NCBI GenBank assembly: GCA_903932145.1
Contig: CAIZFE010000035.1
Location: 186,001 to 250,000 of the forward strand
Reading direction: 5' to 3'
Origin: an uncultured Rhodopila sp.
GTDB taxonomy: Bacteria > Pseudomonadota > Alphaproteobacteria > Acetobacterales > Acetobacteraceae
Length of the DNA: 64,000 nt
Every line of letters starts with the position of its first letter. Positions within the stretch are counted from its first letter, which is position 1. Positions 57,701 to 64,000 of the stretch are shown here, one piece after another. The notes beneath the pieces were generated by a model. That model saw only the letters and a program-made list of their open reading frames with translations. It did no database searches and was not told the DNA's origin. Made by a program: the position numbers and the translations under genes.

Positions 57701-58919
57701 CGCCGATATGCCCGAACCTGGAACAGATCCGGCCGGCACCAGGCCGCTGTTGTTTTTGCACATCCCCAAAACGGCCGGAACGTCGTTTCTGCTGATGTTG
57801 CAGAACACCTTTGGGGATAGCCGCGTGCGGCGCATCCACACGGTGGATGAAACGATCAAAGAAACGCTTGAGGCTGCCGTCGCGAAGCTTGGCGACATAT
57901 CCTGCCTGACAGGACATTTGCCGGTCCATCTGTTCGGGGACAGCCTGGACAAATTCCGACCGTTTACCGTCCTGCGGGAACCGGTTGCTCGGGTTTTATC
58001 ATTATTTCGATTCCTGAAGGCGGGCGATCCGGCCGATTGGAAGCGGTTGGATTTGCCGCCCGATTTTACGCTGAGCGACTTTCTTGGATCGGCACATCCC
58101 GAACTGTACGGGCAGGTCAACAACGGCATGGTGCGCATGCTGTGTGGCGATCCCAAGCGGGAAGATCCTGAACGCGCCAGGTTCTGGGACAAAACCGGAT
58201 GGACCGACGCCCTGCACGCGGCGATCGCGACGCTGGAGCGGATCGATTTCGGTCTGACCGAGGATATGGGCGCTACGCTTGCGCTGGCACGCTGTGTGTG
58301 GTCGGTGCCTTATGAACTGCAGCAGTATCGGGAGAACACGACCCGGCGGGACACGAGCGCGGAGGATATCGACGACATCAGTCGCATCATCGCCATGAAC
58401 ACGCTCGATCTGACGTTGTACTATTGGGCGGTGGCGGAATTTCATAAGCGGGTTGCGGCGTTGCCGAAAGCCTTGCCGGATCGTCCGTGGAATCCGCTGA
58501 CGGTGTTCATACCGCCATTGGGCGTGGAACAGAGTATCGCCAACGTACCCGGACGGCGTGGGTTTCACGAGTTTGAGGGCATCAAAGTCGCATGGCTGCG
58601 GGCGGATGAGGTCGCGGACATCCATTTTGCCGGCAAAGCGGATCTGCTGCACTTTCGGCTGCTGTTGTTCTGTGTGGTGGCGGACTATCCAACGGACCGC
58701 ATCATTCTCCGGGTGAACGGCCAGCCGGTGAAAACTCACTTTTCGTCTGTGGAAGCAAAATGGGGCTGGTTGGAGACGGACCATTTCGAGACGCGCGATG
58801 GGCTGAATCATTTGGCTATCGAAGCGTCGGTGTTTTTCCCGGCTTCGACCTTGGACCCGCTGACGGGTGACAAGCGACGGCTTGGTGTTGCGCTGGCTAA
58901 CCTGATACTAGCGCCGTAG
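57687..58919 (+). CDS. Sulfotransferase-family protein with C-terminal extension
   Basis: A 410-residue protein. The PAPS-binding P-loop-like motif 'LFLHIPKTAGTSFLLMLQ' is near residue 22, and 'FTVLREPVARVLSLFRFLK' is the 3'-phosphate loop. It probably starts at GTG 57687, overlapping the previous stop; ATG 57708 is an alternative that still leaves the motif intact. The region after about 270 forms a beta-rich carbohydrate-binding-like domain. It is likely to sulfate or otherwise modify the glycan made by the neighbouring enzymes. Confidence 0.82.
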   Translation: MPPINADMPEPGTDPAGTRPLLFLHIPKTAGTSFLLMLQNTFGDSRVRRIHTVDETIKETLEAAVAKLGDISCLTGHLPVHLFGDSLDKFRPFTVLREPVARVLSLFRFLKAGDPADWKRLDLPPDFTLSDFLGSAHPELYGQVNNGMVRMLCGDPKREDPERARFWDKTGWTDALHAAIATLERIDFGLTEDMGATLALARCVWSVPYELQQYRENTTRRDTSAEDIDDISRIIAMNTLDLTLYYWAVAEFHKRVAALPKALPDRPWNPLTVFIPPLGVEQSIANVPGRRGFHEFEGIKVAWLRADEVADIHFAGKADLLHFRLLLFCVVADYPTDRIILRVNGQPVKTHFSSVEAKWGWLETDHFETRDGLNHLAIEASVFFPASTLDPLTGDKRRLGVALANLILAP

Positions 58920-59002
58920 GCACTGAGGAGAATCCGATGGGAGCCGATATTTGCGCTTCAAACTCTCTTGCAGCGGTCCAAAGCCGCGAGTTAGCCTAGC
59001 AT

Positions 59003-60859
59003 ATGACGACGAACATTCATGTTGACTTTCGGCTCGACGGCAACAGCGCAAGCTTCGGGATGAGTGGGTTCGCCGAGCCAGAAAAAATCGGGACGTGGAT
59101 GATTGGAGATACAAGTACCCTCTCTCTACCTTTGCCGACTTCAGATTCCGGCCCTCGCTCAGACGAAAAGCGCCGATTTGACATCTCATTCAGTGTAATA
59201 CCTGAATTGGTTCCGGGAATTGTCGAAACGCAGCGTTTGCAAATTATTGTAAATGACCGCCTTGCTCTTGATGCGCGAATTGGTGGACCCGCCGAGCTTC
59301 AATGCGTTATTGATAATGACAGCATTGGCGTCTCTAGCAATGTTGAAGTGAAGTTTAAGCACCCCGATGGCATACGCCCCCTGGATCATGGGCGCAGGGA
59401 TGCGAGGGTTCTTTCCATTTGTCTATCATCTTTGAGCATGCGTGAGCATGACGATCCGCCCGCCGATAATGACAATGCCGGTAGCAGCCTACCTGTGTTC
59501 GATGATGAACTGCTCGCGTCGGACCTTAAGTCGATCGGCTGTCGGACCGAGGTTCCCTTCCCGGTGTTCGGCGAGCGACCGGTCTGGCGCTCGCTTCGCT
59601 CCACCGAGTCACCGACACCGCTTCGCCCGCTAGCGGTGGAGAACACCGTCTGGACCGACGAGTGGGTCATTTCTATGCACCGTAAGGGCAGCCCGACCAT
59701 CCCTGTCCAGATTAGTGCTTATTTTCTCCGCGATGCATTGGTTTTTGGCCATGGTTACGTTGCCGTGCGCGGTGTCCTCGTGACCTGTCCGGATGTTATG
59801 CCAGCATATGTAAAATCTGGTATTAAGAATGGAAGTTACGATCTTTCTAGCTTTGCCAAGCTACCGCTACGCACTATCGAGGAACCTTGCATCGTCTACG
59901 CTGGCTGGGGTGTTTCGATCTATGGCCATGTGCTGATCGAGTTCATTCCGAAGCTGCATATACTGCTGTCGGCTAACGTACTGGGGGAGACTCGACCTCG
60001 TTTGCTGGTACAAGATGACATCCCTGAATGGCATCTGGCCATGCTGAGTGTCCAATTTGGCCTCACACGCGAAGATTTCATATTTTTTGAGCCCCAGGCT
60101 GAGCGCATATTGCTCCACCAAGCCATCGTGCCTACGCTGCTCTCACGGCCGGATGGGTTCCTTCCAGCGACGCAGGACAGCATCCTTGCGGGGATCACCG
60201 CCTGCAAGCGCGTTAGTGGCAGGCACCTACCTACACGGCTTTACCTTTCCCGAAGCCTGTTTCGTGGCAGCCATACACGTGCCCGAGAGTTTATCGGAGA
60301 ACATCTAATCTCTCGAATAGCCGCGGACGAATTTGGATTTACCATCGTGAGTCCTGAACAACTTGCTTGGCCCGAGCAGGTCTCCCTTTTCGCCAGCGCC
60401 ACGGCCATTGTTGGCGAGTTCGGCTCCGCCCTGCACGCTGCCATGTACAGCCAGCAGGGCACCCGGATACTTTCGATCGGAATTGGTAATATAACGCAAT
60501 CTTACATTGCCGCACTCTGCGGCCACGATATGGCCTATCTTCGAGTTTCCGGTCAGTTAAGCCAGCGCTTCTCCGTCGATGCTACCGAATTCCGCGAAAT
60601 CATGGCCGCTCACTTCGGCGAACAGCCCCCGTTGGCTGGCCTTCAACCGGCTCGATGGCCGATGGTCGAAACGGCATCTTTCTACTGGCCAACAGAAAGC
60701 TCTAGACCACCGCCAAGGCCGCCAACCGATGTGCCGACAGATTTCGACGACGAGGCATACCTGCGGATGAATGCGGATGTACGCGAGTTTGGCATGGATC
60801 CGCGGGTCCACTATCTCCACCACGGGTGGCATGAAAAACGCCGATGGAAGGCTGAGTGA
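59003..60859 (+). CDS. GT61-type glycosyltransferase with terminal repeat module
   Basis: A 618-residue protein. The first 220 residues are an unassigned, likely beta-rich region. The catalytic part from about 300 has 'YAGWGVSIYGHVLIEFIPKLHILLSA', 'ERILLHQAIVPTLL' and 'FASATAIVGEFGSALHAAMYSQQGTRILSIG' (in parts), as in GT61 (DUF563). It ends with a unit 'FDDEAYLRMNADVREFGMDPRVHYLHHGWHEKRRW' (in parts), the cluster's shared repeat. The codon use and AT-rich stretches at 59180-59420 differ from neighbours, suggesting acquisition. The next gene starts inside its stop (GTGA). Confidence 0.83.
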   Translation: MTTNIHVDFRLDGNSASFGMSGFAEPEKIGTWMIGDTSTLSLPLPTSDSGPRSDEKRRFDISFSVIPELVPGIVETQRLQIIVNDRLALDARIGGPAELQCVIDNDSIGVSSNVEVKFKHPDGIRPLDHGRRDARVLSICLSSLSMREHDDPPADNDNAGSSLPVFDDELLASDLKSIGCRTEVPFPVFGERPVWRSLRSTESPTPLRPLAVENTVWTDEWVISMHRKGSPTIPVQISAYFLRDALVFGHGYVAVRGVLVTCPDVMPAYVKSGIKNGSYDLSSFAKLPLRTIEEPCIVYAGWGVSIYGHVLIEFIPKLHILLSANVLGETRPRLLVQDDIPEWHLAMLSVQFGLTREDFIFFEPQAERILLHQAIVPTLLSRPDGFLPATQDSILAGITACKRVSGRHLPTRLYLSRSLFRGSHTRAREFIGEHLISRIAADEFGFTIVSPEQLAWPEQVSLFASATAIVGEFGSALHAAMYSQQGTRILSIGIGNITQSYIAALCGHDMAYLRVSGQLSQRFSVDATEFREIMAAHFGEQPPLAGLQPARWPMVETASFYWPTESSRPPPRPPTDVPTDFDDEAYLRMNADVREFGMDPRVHYLHHGWHEKRRWKAE

Positions 60860-61617
60860 CATCCGCTTTGTTAAAAGGGACGCGTATGCTCCGATTCAAA
60901 CACTCCGGGAAGCTCGGCGATATTATCTGGAGCTTGCCCTTCGTAAGAAGCCTCGGGGGCGGGATTTTGTTTGTCGCCATTGACGACCACGGGAGAAATC
61001 TTGACGAACACGGTAAACCGGCGCCCGGTTTAACGATGAACGATTTTGCCAGCATTCAACCATTTCTTTTGCAGCAATCTTATCTGATTGCCGTGGAAAA
61101 ATTTTCCGGCGAGGCGGTGGATTATGATCTCGATCAGTTTCGTACAAACCGTGGTCACCTTACTTTCAACCTCGTCGACAACTATTTTTATGCTTTTGGT
61201 CAAACACCGCCAGACCGGATCGCCTACGATCCCTGGCTGCTGACCGATGCTGCATCCCCAACCCAACGGAAGATCATCATTAGTCGTACCGAGCGCTATC
61301 TGATCAATACGCCGTTGCACAATCAGTTCTATGATCGGTTGATCTCCCGAGGCCTGTCAGCCCAGGGCATATTTATCGGCTTACCAGCTGAGCATGCTGC
61401 ATTCCAGTCCGAATTCGCCATCGAAATGCCACTTCTGCCGCCGTCCGATATCGCCACCATTGCCGCGGCGGTGCGCGATTGCGATCTGTGGGTAGGCAAT
61501 GAGAATATGATCGGCGCTATCGCCGAAGGATTCAAAAAAACCTGCGTGCGCGAAATCCGTAAAGACAGAGAAGAGCTAAACTGTGTTTTTGATCGTGCCA
61601 ATCTATTTTATATATAG
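60856..61617 (+). CDS. GT9-like (heptosyltransferase-like) glycosyltransferase
   Basis: A 243- to 253-residue protein. The N-terminal 'FKHSGKLGDIIWSLPFVRSLGGG' is the GDIIxxLPxxRxL motif of the GT9 heptosyltransferase fold, and 'WVGNENMIGAIAEGFKKTCVREI' sits where the C-terminal donor site is expected. It is short for GT9 (usually about 330-350), so it is partial in domain content or a reduced relative. GTG 60856 overlaps the upstream stop; ATG 60886, with AAAAGGG before it, is the stronger start. The protein is AT-richer than the rest of the window. Confidence 0.72.
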   Translation: MTSALLKGTRMLRFKHSGKLGDIIWSLPFVRSLGGGILFVAIDDHGRNLDEHGKPAPGLTMNDFASIQPFLLQQSYLIAVEKFSGEAVDYDLDQFRTNRGHLTFNLVDNYFYAFGQTPPDRIAYDPWLLTDAASPTQRKIIISRTERYLINTPLHNQFYDRLISRGLSAQGIFIGLPAEHAAFQSEFAIEMPLLPPSDIATIAAAVRDCDLWVGNENMIGAIAEGFKKTCVREIRKDREELNCVFDRANLFYI

Positions 61618-61845
61618 GCGTTATTATCTGCGGTTTTGAAACGCAGTCTATATGGGGCCGCCCGAACACATATCGAGTGTTCGGAAGCCCGCTTGGGGCC
61701 GTCTGGGGAAAGATTCGCCTCGTTAACTGCGCACGACAAAGGGGACCCGATTCATTCCTTCAGACCAATTCGGGAGTGTCAGTCGTCACGATTACTGCTG
61801 AATGCCGCCTCCTTTTGTTAGGATCCCCCCGACAGGAAGTTGCGT
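61618..61845. other. Intergenic region between convergent glycan genes
   Basis: It contains one 8-bp hairpin, CCGAACAC (61662-61669) and GTGTTCGG (61677-61684), which might end the upstream operon; no U-tract follows. I see no gene here. Confidence 0.35.
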
Positions 61846-62805
61846 TTACCGATACCGTCGCCCTTCGCGCCAGCCCCAGCCGAGATAGTGCGTACCCGGA
61901 TCTATGCCGCTCAATCTCACGTCTCGATGCAGCGCCAGATAAACATCTGCGTTAAAGGCCTCCGGTAGTTGCTGCGGTGGCTTTGTCAATTGTTCTATCA
62001 CCTGACGAGGGTCATCAAGCCGATTGGCCCCTTCATTTGGCAAAGCGAGCAGGTTATATCCGCCAATATCGGCAACGGTGTATCCCTGCCCCTCAAGCCA
62101 TTCGCTTAACGGATTGAGCCCGCACTTCAGATATTCGGCGAAAATGATCGGTTTATTGAGGCGGATAGTGTCACGCGCGCCATCAAGGACATCAATCTCC
62201 ATTCCTTCTACATCGATCTTGATGATCGATACCTTAGGCAACGACATGGAGTCGATCGTTATCAAAGGCACAAATTCCGGGTCCTGTCCCATCCTGCGGT
62301 CCTGGGACAAGCGCTCACGCTGCTCGGTGCCAAACTCCACACTACCGAATGACAGAGGGCGAGTGTAGTCAAACGCGGGCAGCTCAAGTTTGCCAGACTC
62401 TCGCCCGACACAAGCGTTAACGCAGACCACATTGAGCAACCCGTTTAGCGCAACGCTACCGGCCAACATGTTGAAGATGATTCGCTGACCTTCGAAGCAA
62501 TATACCCGACCGCGTTCGCCTATTGCGTGACCTAGTGCGACTGCGAAAAAGCCAACATTTGCCCCGACATCTAGGAACACGCAGCGGTCACCGAGGCGCC
62601 GTGCCAAGTCGGACAATATTCGGATTTCGTCAAATCCCAGCGGCCTGCCGGTTTGGATCGCCGGCCATCCTTGTCCAGCATCCAGCCGGTGCAAGATCAT
62701 CGGCCCGTAGGCCGTCTCCGCCACGATCGTGAATGGGATACGGTCTGTGATATTTCCGGCTGGCACGTTCGCTCTCCAGGTGGTAACGCTAACATGATAC
62801 CCCAA
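61846..62805 (-). CDS. FkbM-family methyltransferase with terminal repeat module
   Basis: A 319-residue SAM-dependent methyltransferase. 'FLDVGANVGFFAVALGHAIGERGRVYCFEGQ' (in parts) is motif I with the acidic ribose ligand, 'NVVCVNACVG' follows, and 'VSIIKIDVEGMEIDVLDGA' is the FkbM motif. The C-terminus 'FNADVYLALHRDVRLSGIDPGTHYLGWGWREGRRY' (in parts) is the repeat also found in the adjacent glycosyltransferases. It probably methylates a sugar of the same glycan. It is oppositely oriented to the transferases. Confidence 0.9.
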   Translation of the reverse strand: MGYHVSVTTWRANVPAGNITDRIPFTIVAETAYGPMILHRLDAGQGWPAIQTGRPLGFDEIRILSDLARRLGDRCVFLDVGANVGFFAVALGHAIGERGRVYCFEGQRIIFNMLAGSVALNGLLNVVCVNACVGRESGKLELPAFDYTRPLSFGSVEFGTEQRERLSQDRRMGQDPEFVPLITIDSMSLPKVSIIKIDVEGMEIDVLDGARDTIRLNKPIIFAEYLKCGLNPLSEWLEGQGYTVADIGGYNLLALPNEGANRLDDPRQVIEQLTKPPQQLPEAFNADVYLALHRDVRLSGIDPGTHYLGWGWREGRRYR

Positions 62806-63083
62806 CCGTTCGATCCTTGGAACCGCTAGTTATAGGGCTGAATGCCTTTTGACCGAGCGTCCTTTCCTTCATTTGCGACGACGAACGACCGTTGGCTGTT
62901 TGGCATGTAACGCTGGTGGCCGAAGAGACACCGCATCGCGATTATCCGCCGCGGAACCCTTGCGACGGCCTATAGCGATGCTATCGTTGGCTGCGCTATT
63001 CGACGTGCCCGGGCTGATTTTGAAAGACCGTGATCGTTGACTGGCGTGCAAAAAGTCATGATTTCGTTCGGAGTTTCGATGGT

Positions 63084-64000
63084 ATGCGCCTGAACGAGTT
63101 GCTTTTCGTCGCAGTCGCGCCGCTGATCGCCGTCGGGTGGGGCTTGGCGGACGAATTACCGGTGGCCACCGTCAAGCTGCCCATCTCCCAAACCGTCCAC
63201 GTCGCCGAGTTCGGCGCAAAATGTGACGGCACCGCAGACGATACGGTAGCGATGCGGAACGCCGCGAGCGCAATTCCGCTTTCAGGGGCTGTTCTGCAAT
63301 TTCCGAGCGGCGTCTGCGTAATGCACGGCACGATTTACCTGAAGTCGCACACTCATGTCCTGGGCGATCGAACGACCCTGCTTGCCGCTGCTCCCTGGAA
63401 GGCGGACTACCTATATGGCTACGCCTTCATGGAGAATGCCCATTACAATGCGATCACAATCATGGACAAAGACATTTCTGTCAAAGGAATGACCTTCGAT
63501 TATGGAACTTTCGCTCCTTTCATCGCCCCGGCTGGGGGAAAACACGCTGTCCGTTTCATAAAGGCACGAAACACCGTGGTCGAATCCAATGTGTTCCTAC
63601 TTCGAGGGGCGGAGGATGCCGTAGCTGGCCTTGGCGTCGACAACATGCGCGTGCAGGGTAACTCAGCCTACGAGTTTGGCAATTGCGCTTATGATTTTTG
63701 GGCAGCCCCAACGAACGTCCAGGTCATTGGCAATTACGCTGAGACCGAAAAGTCCGCGCAAATGGTCAATTTCAATCCAGAGCGGGATAACTGGGATAAT
63801 TCAGGCGCGGTGGCAAGAGGCCTGGTAGTGGCCGACAACACCCTGGTTGTGACAGGCGCACAGGCGGTTTCCAGCATGATCGAGCCCTTGGGGCCGAAAA
63901 CGTCGGTTCGCGATGTCACAATAACAGGAAATCGGTTTCATAATGCCTTTTTGGCAATGCGAGGCGACGTCGCCGACGCGAAGATTCATGACAATATTTT
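63084..64000 (+). CDS. Right-handed beta-helix protein (pectate-lyase-like), 3'-truncated
   Basis: Reads open from ATG 63084 to the window end, at least 305 codons. A signal peptide ('MRLNELLFVAVAPLIAVGWGLA') is followed by the pectate_lyase_3 start 'VAEFGAKCDGTADDTVAMRNAA' (in parts), then 'NVFLLRGAEDAV' and repeated short beta strands with Asn and Gly turns ('MRVQGNSAY', 'VQVIGNYAE', 'VTITGNRFH'). Such secreted proteins bind or cleave polysaccharide; the activity is unassigned. Next to the glycan genes it may trim or release the polymer. Confidence 0.8.
   Translation, partial: MRLNELLFVAVAPLIAVGWGLADELPVATVKLPISQTVHVAEFGAKCDGTADDTVAMRNAASAIPLSGAVLQFPSGVCVMHGTIYLKSHTHVLGDRTTLLAAAPWKADYLYGYAFMENAHYNAITIMDKDISVKGMTFDYGTFAPFIAPAGGKHAVRFIKARNTVVESNVFLLRGAEDAVAGLGVDNMRVQGNSAYEFGNCAYDFWAAPTNVQVIGNYAETEKSAQMVNFNPERDNWDNSGAVARGLVVADNTLVVTGAQAVSSMIEPLGPKTSVRDVTITGNRFHNAFLAMRGDVADAKIHDNI

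Overview
The window is high-GC DNA with dense, mostly ATG-started genes, frequent 1-4 bp stop/start overlaps, a leuC-leuD-leuB run, a secB/Tim44-like neighbourhood and GTTC-N7-GTTC motifs of the kind used as SOS boxes in alphaproteobacteria. Two related proteins of a family I associate with Acetobacteraceae (6083-6868 and 28510-29145) also point to an alphaproteobacterium, most likely Acetobacteraceae or a close relative. This is inferred from gene content and base composition, since no rRNA or other phylogenetic marker is present. The window starts inside one gene and ends inside another.

Layout. 1-9.4 kb: a truncated MDR oxidoreductase, a YeiH-type exporter translationally coupled to a tiny four-cysteine protein, an LLM oxidoreductase, a DUF4160/DUF2442 pair under a near-consensus promoter, a Uma2 nuclease, a lineage-specific helical protein, a TauE-type permease, a GST and an alpha/beta hydrolase without a serine nucleophile. 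9.4-19.3 kb: an accessory catabolic block with two more LLM enzymes, an MBL hydrolase, a DsbA-fold isomerase, a tandem acyl-CoA dehydrogenase pair, a gamma-glutamyltransferase-like protein, and a frameshifted LysR gene divergent from an MFS exporter. 19.5-30.5 kb: housekeeping and conserved genes (secB, Tim44-like, J-domain protein, DUF3035 lipoprotein, histidine phosphatase, orphan CCG-domain protein, transporters) and two candidate LexA boxes.

30.5-46 kb: a hybrid histidine kinase, tRNA-Arg(TCT), a TadG-like von Willebrand factor A protein, a deacetylase/hydrolase operon, a Tat-exported LVIVD protein, a 2-hydroxycarboxylate transporter with an isomerase/SDR pair, an HxlR regulator with a thioesterase, a 26-bp tandem repeat and a DUF433/PIN-like toxin-antitoxin pair. 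46-52 kb: a TIGR03862-type flavoprotein, leuCDB and tRNA-Arg(ACG). After a decayed IS630-type transposase, 52.9-64 kb is a glycan or exopolysaccharide cluster: a GT2-WbsX fusion, GT4-, GT61- and GT9-like proteins, a sulfotransferase-like protein, an FkbM methyltransferase and a beta-helix protein cut by the window end. Four of its proteins share a short repeat of the form Tyr...Pro-Asp-Val...Asp-Pro...His-Tyr...Gly...Glu-Gly-Arg.

The most notable non-gene signals are two near-identical LexA-type boxes placed within candidate promoters, a 33-bp hairpin repeat whose two copies differ by compensatory stem changes, a perfect 28-bp-arm inverted repeat, and a promoter that would give a leaderless transcript.
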